Of a DNA stretch of 61,056 nt, positions 52,676 to 61,056 are shown one piece after another (positions within the stretch are counted from its first letter, which is position 1; the number at the start of each line of letters is the position of its first letter). Below the pieces are notes generated by a model. That model was not told the DNA's origin. It ran no database searches and was given only the letters and a program-made list of their open reading frames with translations. Location of the stretch: positions 1-61,056 of the forward strand of contig JAQTRS010000006.1 of assembly GCA_028711705.1 (NCBI GenBank), written 5' to 3'. Made by a program: the position numbers and the translations under genes. The DNA comes from Candidatus Moraniibacteriota bacterium. GTDB lineage: Bacteria; Patescibacteriota; Minisyncoccia; Moranbacterales; UBA1568.

Positions 52676-54148
52676 ATGGTTTGGTACTTGATTTTCATAG
52701 GGTATGCTCTGGGCATAGAGGCGGGGTTGTTTTTTGATACCCCGTTTTTTGTGGGAGGGAGTTTCGTTTGGGGTGTGAGCGCCATTGTGGTATGGCAGCG
52801 GTCGAAGCTGGCATGGGGGATGGCTGTGGCTTTTGTGCTTATGGGCGCCGGCTATGTTCAGGCACATGCCACGCTGAGGTTATGGCAGGCAGCGCAGCGC
52901 GAATACACTGTCTTTGGGCGAGCTATCATCGTGCGCTCACCGGAAATCAAGGAACGATCGCAGGAAGTTGTACTTCGATTCACACAATGCTCGAACGGAG
53001 CGTGTCCGGAGCATCTTGTTTTGGCCTATTTCCCGATATATGATGAACTGCGGTATGGCGATATCGTCACCACGGAGTGTCCTTTGAAAATACCTAAAAA
53101 TATCGGGATCGATTTCGATTACCGGATGTATCTGGCCATGAAGGGCATCGGCTACACCTGCTATCCGAAAGAGTGGCATGTCGAGAATGATGAGGGAGGA
53201 AATGCTCTGGTGCGATGGGTGCTTGGTTTGCGAAGCCTTATGGAGGAAAAGCTCGATGCGTATGTGGCGTATCCGGAGTCCGGCCTTGGCAAAGGATTGC
53301 TCTTCGGCGGTAACGGGTATCTGACCAAGGAGACGCAGACGGCTTTTTCACGGACAGGCATGTCGCATATCGTGGCGGTGTCGGGAGCGAATGTGGTCAT
53401 CGTGTCACAGAGCCTTTTCTTGCTGGCGATACTGTGCGGATTGTGGCGCAGGCAGGCGCTGTGGGCAGCGGGGTTGGGGGTAGTTTTCTTCGTGGTCATG
53501 GTCGGCGCGTCCGCTTCGGCGCTGCGCGCGGGGCTGATGGGCGGATTGGTGCTGCTTTCGGGCTATAGCGGCCGCGTCTCGGACGGGCTTCGGTTATGGT
53601 CATTGGCATTGGCGTTGATGCTGTGTTTCAATCCTTTGCTGCTGCGATACGATTTGGGTTTCCAATTGTCGTTCATGGCAACGCTGGGCATTCTGCTGTG
53701 CATGCCGTTGTTCGAAAAAATCGCTGCGCGAAAAAATGTGCCTGCTTTAGCGATGCTGCAAGAAATTTTTTGGATGACGATGTCTGCTGAAATGTTCGTC
53801 CTCCCGATCATCCTGTATAATTTTCATGCGCTCCCATCGCTTTCTTTGTTGGCGAATCTGCTCGTGCTTCCGGCTATACCCGTCGCCATGCTGTTCGGTT
53901 TTTTGGCTTCCGTTTTCGGGTTTTTTCTTGCACCGCTCGCGAAGCTTTTCGGTCTGCTGGACTATCTGGTGCTGCACTATATGATGTCCGTCATCGGGGT
54001 GCTGAGCGGGCAGTCGTTTGCATCTGTCGAGGTGAAGTCGTTCGGAGTGATGTTTTTATTGGGGTGGTATGGAGTGCTTTTTATGGTAGTATTTTTTCTG
54101 AGGAGAAGATGTTTGTCCGATATGGAAACGTCTGTAACCGATAGCTGA
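52676..54148 (+). CDS. comEC: ComEC, membrane (channel) part
   Basis: 490 residues. The N-terminal OB-like DUF4131 region (about 35-160, YTVFGRAIIVRSPEIKERSQ) and the competence domain with about eight to ten helices (GLLFGGNGYLTKETQTAFSR; TGMSHIVAVSGANVVIV). It carries single-stranded DNA across the membrane in natural transformation. It ends before the metallo-beta-lactamase domain, which is the separate gene at 54277. Its last six codons form the outer part of hairpin copy 4. Confidence 0.92.
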   Translation: MVWYLIFIGYALGIEAGLFFDTPFFVGGSFVWGVSAIVVWQRSKLAWGMAVAFVLMGAGYVQAHATLRLWQAAQREYTVFGRAIIVRSPEIKERSQEVVLRFTQCSNGACPEHLVLAYFPIYDELRYGDIVTTECPLKIPKNIGIDFDYRMYLAMKGIGYTCYPKEWHVENDEGGNALVRWVLGLRSLMEEKLDAYVAYPESGLGKGLLFGGNGYLTKETQTAFSRTGMSHIVAVSGANVVIVSQSLFLLAILCGLWRRQALWAAGLGVVFFVVMVGASASALRAGLMGGLVLLSGYSGRVSDGLRLWSLALALMLCFNPLLLRYDLGFQLSFMATLGILLCMPLFEKIAARKNVPALAMLQEIFWMTMSAEMFVLPIILYNFHALPSLSLLANLLVLPAIPVAMLFGFLASVFGFFLAPLAKLFGLLDYLVLHYMMSVIGVLSGQSFASVEVKSFGVMFLLGWYGVLFMVVFFLRRRCLSDMETSVTDS

Positions 54149-54252
54149 TATTCGTTTTCAGGGTACGGATATTTTTCTGCTGAAAAATTCCTCGTACTCG
54201 CGCCGCCGCGCTCGCAAGCCCCTGAAAACGAATATCAGCTATCGGTTACAGA
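54131..54252. repeat. Hairpin element with conserved core, copy 4
   Basis: Perfect 32-bp arms (54131-54162, 54221-54252) enclose a 58-base core (54163-54220). The first 18 bases of the left arm are the last five codons and stop of comEC, and the right arm is an inverted copy of them. The arms share no sequence with copies 1-3, but the core is nearly identical to that of copy 3. Confidence 0.93.
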
Positions 54253-54276
54253 AATTAAAGTGTTGCGATAATATAA

Positions 54277-55155
54277 ATGTCTATGTTCAAGAAATCATTT
54301 CTATACGTCGGGGGAATGGTGCTCATAACGCTGGCGTGCGCGTTGGGTTTGATGCTGTGGTTTTGGTGGCAGGATTTTTCCGATACCAAGGTCGTGTTTC
54401 TCGATGTGGGGCAAGGTGATGCTATTTTGATCATTCAGGGGAGCAATCAGGTGCTTATCGATGGCGGACGGAGCGGTAAAATACTTTTGGAAAGGTTGGG
54501 AGCGTATATGCCGTTTTGGGATCATCAGATCGAAACGATAGTGGCGACGCATCCGGACGAGGACCATATCGGCGGATTGGTGGATGCGATAAAAACCTAT
54601 CGCGTCGGCACAATGCTGGATACGAAAATGAACAGCGACACGGCGGTGTATCGGGCGCTACAGGAAGCGAAATCCGATCGGCATATAACGGATATGGAAA
54701 CTTTTTCCGGTCTCTTAGTCAAACTTCCCGATGGCGGTGTTATGGAGGCGGTGCATCCATTCGAATCGCTTGAAAATAATCATTCCAAGGATACCAATGC
54801 GACGAGCATCGTGATGAAACTGACCACCGCATCCGGCGAGACGTTTTTGTTTACGGGGGATCTGCCGGATGAGCAGGAGAATCTGATCGATCCGGGAAAA
54901 GTGGACGTCCTCAAAGCGGGGCATCATGGATCGAAGTCTTCTTCCTCGGATAGTTTTCTTAAAAAACTCTCTCCGCGCGATGCCATCCTTTCCGTCGGCG
55001 CAAACAATCGCTACGGACACCCGGCACCCGAGGTGATCGATCGCCTCAGAACGCATCATGCCAACATCTTCCGAACCGATATGCAGGGGAGTATCCTCTA
55101 TCGGTGCCCTCCCGAAAAGGAGCGTGATTGCATGGTAAGCACGGCGAAAAATTGA
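54277..55155 (+). CDS. ComEC-type metallo-beta-lactamase domain protein
   Basis: 292 residues: one N-terminal membrane anchor (about 8-30) and a beta-lactamase-fold domain with VVFLDVGQGDAILI, the metal motif THPDEDHIGG (a variant of HxHxDH), and later KAGHHGSKSSSS. It matches the C-terminal domain of ComEC, thought to degrade the non-transported DNA strand. Separated from the channel gene by hairpin copy 4. Confidence 0.92.
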   Translation: MSMFKKSFLYVGGMVLITLACALGLMLWFWWQDFSDTKVVFLDVGQGDAILIIQGSNQVLIDGGRSGKILLERLGAYMPFWDHQIETIVATHPDEDHIGGLVDAIKTYRVGTMLDTKMNSDTAVYRALQEAKSDRHITDMETFSGLLVKLPDGGVMEAVHPFESLENNHSKDTNATSIVMKLTTASGETFLFTGDLPDEQENLIDPGKVDVLKAGHHGSKSSSSDSFLKKLSPRDAILSVGANNRYGHPAPEVIDRLRTHHANIFRTDMQGSILYRCPPEKERDCMVSTAKN

Positions 55156-55247
55156 TATACTGGTGATGAAAGTCTTGTTGCCGTAGATCGAGCTGCCGGA
55201 CCATGTAGCGATAAGCGGTTTCATAAATAGATTTGAATACTACCCCT

Positions 55248-55964
55248 ATGTCGACACTCGTACTTGATATCGAAACCATCGGAGAAGATTTTGAACAGAT
55301 GGATGACGTGACGAAAAGGATGCTCACTCGCTGGGTGAAGAACGGGTCTTTGGGTGCCGAGGAACAGGAGAGGGAAATCGAGAATGTGAAAAACGGTCTC
55401 GGGTTCTCACCGCTCACCGGACAGGTGGTGGCGATCGGGATGCTGGATTATGAGAAGAATAAATCGGCCGTGTATTTCCAGGCGCCGGGAGAAACTCTCG
55501 GGAACTTCGAGGAGAACGGCGTGATGTATAAGCAGATGACGGAAGTGGAAATGCTCGAGGCGTTTTGGCGGGTATGTGAGAACTACGATCAATTCGTGAC
55601 CTTCAACGGCCGGGGATTCGACGCGCCGTTTCTGGCGATACGATCGGCGATCCATAAGATCAAACCGAGTAAGGATCTGCTCTCCAATCGTTACCTTGGC
55701 ATGCAGAAATTCGGTGCCAAGCATTTCGATCTGCAAGACCTTTTCACTTTCTATGGATCGACCATGCGCCGGCCGAGCCTGCATCTGGCATGCCGGGCTT
55801 TCGGGATCGTAAGCCCCAAAGTGGAGGGTGTGGACGGGGATGATGTGACAAGACTCTTCGCCGAGAAGAAATTCCTCGATATCGCCCGTTACAATGTCCG
55901 CGATATCGTCGCTACCAAAGAATTGTACGCCTACTGGGAGCAGTATATGAAATTCGAGCGGTAG
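55248..55964 (+). CDS. Predicted 3'-5' exonuclease (DnaQ-like, PolB-like group)
   Basis: 238 residues. Exo I motif VLDIETIGEDF (Asp and Glu), exo II FVTFNGRGFDAPFLAIR, and a later exo III-like region RYNVRDIVATKELY with Asp. This fits the family of predicted exonucleases related to the PolB proofreading domain. The ATG at 55248 is preferred over the TTG at 55233. Confidence 0.87.
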   Translation: MSTLVLDIETIGEDFEQMDDVTKRMLTRWVKNGSLGAEEQEREIENVKNGLGFSPLTGQVVAIGMLDYEKNKSAVYFQAPGETLGNFEENGVMYKQMTEVEMLEAFWRVCENYDQFVTFNGRGFDAPFLAIRSAIHKIKPSKDLLSNRYLGMQKFGAKHFDLQDLFTFYGSTMRRPSLHLACRAFGIVSPKVEGVDGDDVTRLFAEKKFLDIARYNVRDIVATKELYAYWEQYMKFER

Positions 55965-55966
55965 GA

Positions 55967-56060
55967 TTGACTTTTTGTATGAAAAATGCTAGCATGAACC
56001 ATTGCTGCTATAAGCGGCAACAATGGGTGTATTTTGCACCTTGACAACTGAAACGAGAAA
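55967..56060 (+). promoter_or_regulatory. Conserved promoter-leader unit, copy 1
   Basis: TTGACT (55967-55972), 17-base spacer, TAGCAT (55990-55995). The transcript should begin near 56002, exactly at a hairpin TTGCTGC-tataa-GCGGCAA, followed by GGTG-CACC. The first 54 of 55 bases are identical to the leader at 56977. An AGGGG-type ribosome site precedes the ATG at 56073. Confidence 0.75.
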
Positions 56061-56072
56061 AGGGGAAAAGAA

Positions 56073-56861
56073 ATGAAAATATGGGCTAAAGCTTTGCAAT
56101 TGTGCTGGCTACAAGGTATTCTTTTGATTGTGTTTGCAAGCGGGTATTTCTATATACTTGGACATGATGACATTCTATTGCATGAAACTGGTTATAGGGT
56201 AGCAATCATTACAGTTACGTTAGTGTTTATATCGATGAGGTTATTCTATATTGTCGGAAAGTTGGCGCATCAAAGACAAGTTCTTGCTGATGTGATGGAA
56301 AAGGTGTCTTTTGAAGAAGATATAATCGCTGCCGTTATGAACTCTTTGCGTATGTGCCAAGGTGATTTGGAGATGCAGTTATTGTTAACTCATATCTACA
56401 GCAGCAATATCGTATTGAGAAAAATGGAATCCCAGGATATTTTTGAGACATTGGTTTTGCAGCTCTATTCGGAAGGTGCTGATAAACAGGTGATTCAAGC
56501 ATTTCGTAATCATCTTAGACTATCGTTTGAGGACGTGCTTCAGAGACGATTGAAAGGGCTTCTGAAAGAGAAGGATGAGTTTCCTAGAGACGATAAAAAC
56601 TTTGTTGAAACATTCCTTCAAGCATGTAATACCCTGATGATTCTGGGTGGCTATTTCAAATTGTATGATGACATACTTGATGCGATTGTCGCCTATTTGA
56701 AAAGCCATCTTCCTTCCAGTGTACCGCTTTCTGATTTTGCGCACTCTCTTTTTGGCCAATACATGATGAAGTATGCCGATGCTCTGGATGGTAGAACGAT
56801 CGCTTCGATGCATGAGGCATTGGAGAATGCATTGAAAAGGGACGCGGGTGGAATTTGTTGA
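56073..56861 (+). CDS. Unknown membrane protein, paralogue 1
   Basis: 262 residues: two N-terminal membrane helices (about 12-30 and 43-60) and a 200-residue helical cytoplasmic domain. It is related to the next gene in the stretch GDLEMQLLLTHIYSSNIVLR, QLYSEGADKQVIQAFRNHL and around EFPRDDKNFVETFLQAC. Family not recognised; the helical domain might bind a partner protein. More AT-rich than most neighbours. Confidence 0.6.
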   Translation: MKIWAKALQLCWLQGILLIVFASGYFYILGHDDILLHETGYRVAIITVTLVFISMRLFYIVGKLAHQRQVLADVMEKVSFEEDIIAAVMNSLRMCQGDLEMQLLLTHIYSSNIVLRKMESQDIFETLVLQLYSEGADKQVIQAFRNHLRLSFEDVLQRRLKGLLKEKDEFPRDDKNFVETFLQACNTLMILGGYFKLYDDILDAIVAYLKSHLPSSVPLSDFAHSLFGQYMMKYADALDGRTIASMHEALENALKRDAGGIC

Positions 56862-56897
56862 TACGATGCAGTGATTGAGGTAGAATAATGGAACGTG

Positions 56898-56952
56898 GAG
56901 AAACCTCCGCAATAGAACCGGTAGTAGTTTTAAGTAACTATGCCGGTTTTTT
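56898..56952 (+). terminator. Trailer with terminator, copy 1
   Basis: A small hairpin GGAG-CTCC is followed by AACCGG-TAGTAGTT pairing with AACTATG-CCGGTT and a T-run. The trailer at 57909-57963 has the same two-hairpin plan and partly the same bases (AACCGGTAGTAGTT). Confidence 0.75.
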
Positions 56953-56976
56953 CATGGCCAGACATCGCGATGCAGC

Positions 56977-57075
56977 TTGACTTTTTGTATGAAAAATGCT
57001 AGCATGAACCATTGCTGCGATAAGCGGCAACGGCGGGTGTATTTTGGCACCTTAACAATTCAAGAGGGGAAAAGG
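56977..57075 (+). promoter_or_regulatory. Conserved promoter-leader unit, copy 2
   Basis: TTGACT (56977-56982), 17-base spacer, TAGCAT (57000-57005), then the hairpin TTGCTGC-gataa-GCGGCAA at the expected transcript start and a GGTG-CACC hairpin. Only one base differs from copy 1 in the first 55. A GAGGGGA ribosome site precedes the ATG. Confidence 0.75.
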
Positions 57076-57077
57076 GT

Positions 57078-57890
57078 ATGAAAATCTATGAGAAAATTTT
57101 CGAAACGCTGTGGATCTATGTCCTGTTTATGCTGGTCTTCTTTGTATATTATGGGTATTTATGGATGCATGACGGATTGTCCGCCGGCGGTTACTTGGCG
57201 GTTTATGTGGCGTGTATCGTAGCAATAACGTTTATTGCGATAGTACGGTTATTCGTGCTGACCTTGGAAGCGCGAAATCGATTGCGGTCGGTCATCAATC
57301 TGCGTAAATGGATAGCTCATCAAGATGCGGAGTATGTTTATCGGGAAATCGAGCAGTATGCCGGGGATAAGGAAATGCAATTGCTGGTATCATATGTCTG
57401 CGCAGGCACCATCAAGTATCGGCCGCTTTTGCGAGACTCGATCCTGTATTTGTATGCCAATAACGCGGATGACACCATTCTTCAGATTTTTCGGGATCGA
57501 TTCGCGCCGGGGACTATCGCGTCGCTGGACGTGTCGCTCGCGTCTTTGTTGGATACGTATAAAACGGTCCGACTTGAGGATCGGGACTTTATGGAGGCAT
57601 TTCTGGAAAAGGTACGCATAGCGTTGATTCTCGCTCAAGAGGAACGGCAATGTAGGGAGGTGGGTGAATATACCGCAGGGTATCTGTATGAACATTCGAA
57701 TAGGGATGAGTCCGCAGTTATCTTGGCAGCCAGGATTGCAATCGCATTAAGTTGCGAAACAAGAGAGAAATCACGTTTGCGAGGAAGGATCGAATGTTTC
57801 CGAACGAGCATGCAGCAAGAGCTGCGCGCGAAAGTCGATGATTCATTAAGGAAGCTTACGGCGAAAACCTTCCATCTATGGCGTGCGTAA
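57078..57890 (+). CDS. Unknown membrane protein, paralogue 2
   Basis: 270 residues with the same plan as the gene before it: two N-terminal membrane helices (about 12-28 and 38-62) and a helical domain. Related stretches are GDKEMQLLVSYVCAGTIKYR, LYLYANNADDTILQIFRDRF and RLEDRDFMEAFLEKV. Overall identity looks low, roughly a quarter to a third by eye, in contrast to the almost identical leaders. No family recognised. Confidence 0.6.
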   Translation: MKIYEKIFETLWIYVLFMLVFFVYYGYLWMHDGLSAGGYLAVYVACIVAITFIAIVRLFVLTLEARNRLRSVINLRKWIAHQDAEYVYREIEQYAGDKEMQLLVSYVCAGTIKYRPLLRDSILYLYANNADDTILQIFRDRFAPGTIASLDVSLASLLDTYKTVRLEDRDFMEAFLEKVRIALILAQEERQCREVGEYTAGYLYEHSNRDESAVILAARIAIALSCETREKSRLRGRIECFRTSMQQELRAKVDDSLRKLTAKTFHLWRA

Positions 57891-57908
57891 TCGGCGCCCG
57901 ATGAAATT

Positions 57909-57963
57909 GGAGAAATCTCCATACGAAACCGGTAGTAGTTATCCATCTACAGCCGGTTTTTTT
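57909..57963 (+). terminator. Trailer with terminator, copy 2
   Basis: GGAG-aaat-CTCC, then AACCGG pairing with CCGGTT and a run of seven T. Confidence 0.75.
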
Positions 57964-57990
57964 ATACCAAAACCTTGAAGCTGGGCCGCT

Positions 57991-58018
57991 TTGATGCTAC
58001 ACTTTCGGTAGGTATAAT
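57991..58018 (+). promoter_or_regulatory. Promoter of the gene at 58028
   Basis: TTGATG (57991-57996), 16-base spacer and TATAAT (58013-58018), nine bases before the ATG. The UTR would be two to three bases. Confidence 0.65.
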
Positions 58019-58027
58019 ACTTTCGCT

Positions 58028-58531
58028 ATGGATGTTTTTCAAGCCATTTCACCCGCAAACTTTTTGCCCGCCACCATTGCGGGGGATGTCTCGTTCCTTC
58101 TGGTCTTTATCGCGGTCTGTTTGGCGCTGGGTCTTTACCTGGGGCGATCACAGCTCGTGAGCGTGGTGATGTATGGGTATATCGGCGTGGCGCTCCTGAC
58201 CGTGCTCCCGGCTGATGTTTTCGCCTTCTCACTCTATAGCAAGGCCATTATTTTCGCAGGCATCTTCTTTTTCCTGTTTTTCGTGGGGGATTATGTGTTG
58301 GATATCCATATCCCCAATGCCGGGGCCGACTTCTTTTGGCGCATCCTGATCATGAGCTTTCTGGCCGTGGGGATGCTGACGAGCATCATCTTCGCGCTCC
58401 TGCCGAAAGCGGATTTGCTGCAATACCTTTCTCGGACCTCTCTGACCTATTTCATTTCCCCGAATGCCCAAATCGCCTGGATGATAATCCCACTCTTTTT
58501 CCTCCTGTTTATCAATAAGCGATTGAGATAG
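58028..58531 (+). CDS. Uncharacterised membrane protein
   Basis: 167 residues with about five hydrophobic segments (SFLLVFIAVCLALGLYLGR; VVMYGYIGVALLTVLP; AIIFAGIFFFLFFVGDYVL; ILIMSFLAVGMLTSIIFALL; WMIIPLFFLLFI) and short loops. It ends INKRLR. Family not recognised. Near-leaderless promoter. Confidence 0.65.
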   Translation: MDVFQAISPANFLPATIAGDVSFLLVFIAVCLALGLYLGRSQLVSVVMYGYIGVALLTVLPADVFAFSLYSKAIIFAGIFFFLFFVGDYVLDIHIPNAGADFFWRILIMSFLAVGMLTSIIFALLPKADLLQYLSRTSLTYFISPNAQIAWMIIPLFFLLFINKRLR

Positions 58532-58623
58532 CGATGGTTTTTTGCGATCTAAGCTGCCCTGGTATTTTATTTCAGATTGGTATAGTATGATGGTGCGCAG
58601 TTGTTGTATAGGTGGAGGATGGC

Positions 58624-59076
58624 ATGAATAAAGCGTCATTGATCGTATGGGAAGGTTGTGACCCGGTTCATTTTCAGTTTTCAGACAATGAACGGGAAAA
58701 TGAAGCGAAGGTAGTACGTTTTTTGGAGGAATTAGCGGTAAAAATAGAAACTATTTTTTCTGACGAGGAAAGGCGATCGCAGGTATTGGGCGTATGTCTC
58801 GAACTTCTCACCAATACATGCGATCATGTGTGCGGTGATATAAAAACAGTCTCACTGAGCTTTCTTTTTGCAAAGAGCAGCGTTGCGGTGCGATATAGCG
58901 ATTCCGGGGATTTTTTCTCGAGAAAAGGGGTTAAAAATACCCTGGAGGCGGGATTGTCTGTCGCCTCTACGCGGACAGTCTGTGTTGGAGGGATGGGGAC
59001 GCAAATGCTCGTGAAATATGCAAGCGACCTTTATATAGATACGCATGGTAATAACCTTCAAATAATGTTTGAATAA
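58624..59076 (+). CDS. RsbW-like HATPase, orphan
   Basis: 150 residues from ATG 58624, which has a GGAGG Shine-Dalgarno five bases upstream; the GTG at 58612 is less likely. It looks like a GHKL ATPase of the anti-sigma/serine kinase type: N-box CLELLTNTCDHVCGD, a short YSDSGDFFSRKG region and GGMGTQMLVKYASDLY. No partner sigma factor, STAS antagonist or phosphatase is next to it. It may control a distant regulator or a surface process. Confidence in the fold is moderate. Confidence 0.65.
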   Translation: MNKASLIVWEGCDPVHFQFSDNERENEAKVVRFLEELAVKIETIFSDEERRSQVLGVCLELLTNTCDHVCGDIKTVSLSFLFAKSSVAVRYSDSGDFFSRKGVKNTLEAGLSVASTRTVCVGGMGTQMLVKYASDLYIDTHGNNLQIMFE

Positions 59077-59081
59077 TGGAT

Positions 59082-59118
59082 GCCTCCTGAGAAGAGTTTT
59101 TCTCAGGAGGCTTTTTTA
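59082..59118 (+). terminator. Terminator before the rRNA operon
   Basis: GCCTCCTGAGAA pairs with TTCTCAGGAGGC, followed by six T. It isolates the rRNA promoter from upstream transcription. From here to the promoter at 59267 I see no gene. Confidence 0.9.
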
Positions 59119-59266
59119 TATCTATCTTCTTGGATACGGCGTAGATTTGTTACAGAGTTTTTTGATACATCGAAAGAATGATGCATTTATTATAGCTTAA
59201 TCAAGCCATAATTATAGCATCATCTACCTGAAGGAAAGATCATTTCGGCACGTATGGGCCAAATGC

Positions 59267-59294
59267 TTGACAAGTTTTTCAAGACTGCTATACT
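59267..59294 (+). promoter_or_regulatory. rRNA operon promoter
   Basis: TTGACA (59267-59272), a 16-base spacer and TATACT (59289-59294). It lies about 230 bases before the mature 16S start. No UP element is evident. Confidence 0.8.
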
Positions 59295-59522
59295 GAGTAA
59301 GCAAATTACAAGTTTGCGTTTTTATTTACAAGGGATTGCAGATAAGAATCATATAAGAACTTTGACAAAATAATAACCTAAAACAATCACAATTTATTGT
59401 GGTTAGTCCTAAATTATCTCGGTCGTAAGATCGGGAGTACAAAAGTCTATTCAAATCTTTACATTTGAGAAATTTATTTCTCTTTTGTATTCGGGTAAGT
59501 ATGTCTTCGGATATACTTACTT
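59295..59522 (+). other. rRNA leader with processing hairpins
   Basis: The transcribed leader has no ORF. It holds hairpins CACAAT-tt-ATTGTG, GAGAAAT-tt-ATTTCTC and, directly before 16S, GTAAGTAT paired with ATACTTAC (59495-59520) around a C(UUCG)G tetraloop. AAGAACTTTGACA near 59365 resembles a boxA antitermination site, by eye only. The final hairpin may be part of 16S 5' maturation. Confidence 0.6.

Positions 59523-61056
<1,534 letters not shown>

Noticed and set aside
55967-57963. Integron cassette array
   Set aside because: The conserved ends are a promoter with hairpin and a terminator, not attC-like sites, and no integrase is present.

Overview
The window is a densely packed bacterial chromosome segment that ends inside a 16S rRNA gene. 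It most likely comes from a member of the Candidate Phyla Radiation (Patescibacteria), probably near Parcubacteria or Moranbacteria. This is inferred from the divergent 16S with extra insertions and changed universal sites, the very short spacers, ComEC split into two genes, many small membrane proteins and several start codons that sit directly behind a -10 box. TGA is used as a stop, so the code is standard and not the UGA=Gly code of Gracilibacteria/SR1. No tRNA gene, CRISPR array or transposase gene was seen.

Layout. 1-5.6 kb: the end of a secreted FG-GAP repeat protein, an EamA-type permease, a membrane-anchored glycosidase, a SpoU methyltransferase, a HAD phosphatase and a VanZ protein. 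5.65-6.0 kb: a strong promoter and a highly structured RNA of unknown family. 6-12 kb: an HtrA-like protease facing a minus-strand unit of ABC ATPase, MacB/FtsX-like permease and metal P-type ATPase. 12-25.5 kb: envelope proteins (an 812-residue surface protein, ferric-reductase-like, DsbA-like and CAP proteins), then FtsK, a RodZ-like protein, RecA, a SulP transporter and a coiled-coil lytic transglycosylase. 25.6-43.8 kb: housekeeping genes (rpsF-ssb-rpsR, efp, gyrB, rplY, pth, LCP protein, lepB, hisS, HIT protein, rpsU, yqeY, ybeY, dgkA, xseA and others). 43.9-48.3 kb: ftsA, ftsZ and a short Rel protein. 48.4-51.5 kb: a Fur/Zur-znuA-znuC-znuB zinc uptake unit. 51.6-56 kb: nrdR, a YggU-like protein, split comEC and an exonuclease. 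56-59 kb: a pair of unknown paralogues with near-identical leaders and trailers, a membrane protein and an orphan RsbW-like ATPase. 59.2 kb to the end: the rRNA promoter, a hairpin-rich leader and 16S rRNA.

The least explained content is non-coding. Four hairpin elements (10.6, 33.3, 50.6 and 54.1 kb) share a core of about 58 bases but have long, perfect or near-perfect arms whose sequence differs from copy to copy; a fifth (22.4 kb) has the same plan with another core. Two further 124-bp palindromes (3.5 and 17.3 kb) have the same flanks and arms but opposite loop orientation, which suggests inversion across the arms. These elements sit at gene ends, split the znu unit and separate the two comEC parts. 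Other candidates are the RNA at 5.7 kb, a possible attenuator before rpsF, a hairpin before efp, and many promoters placed for leaderless mRNAs.

All functional names rest on motifs read by eye; no database search or folding program was used.
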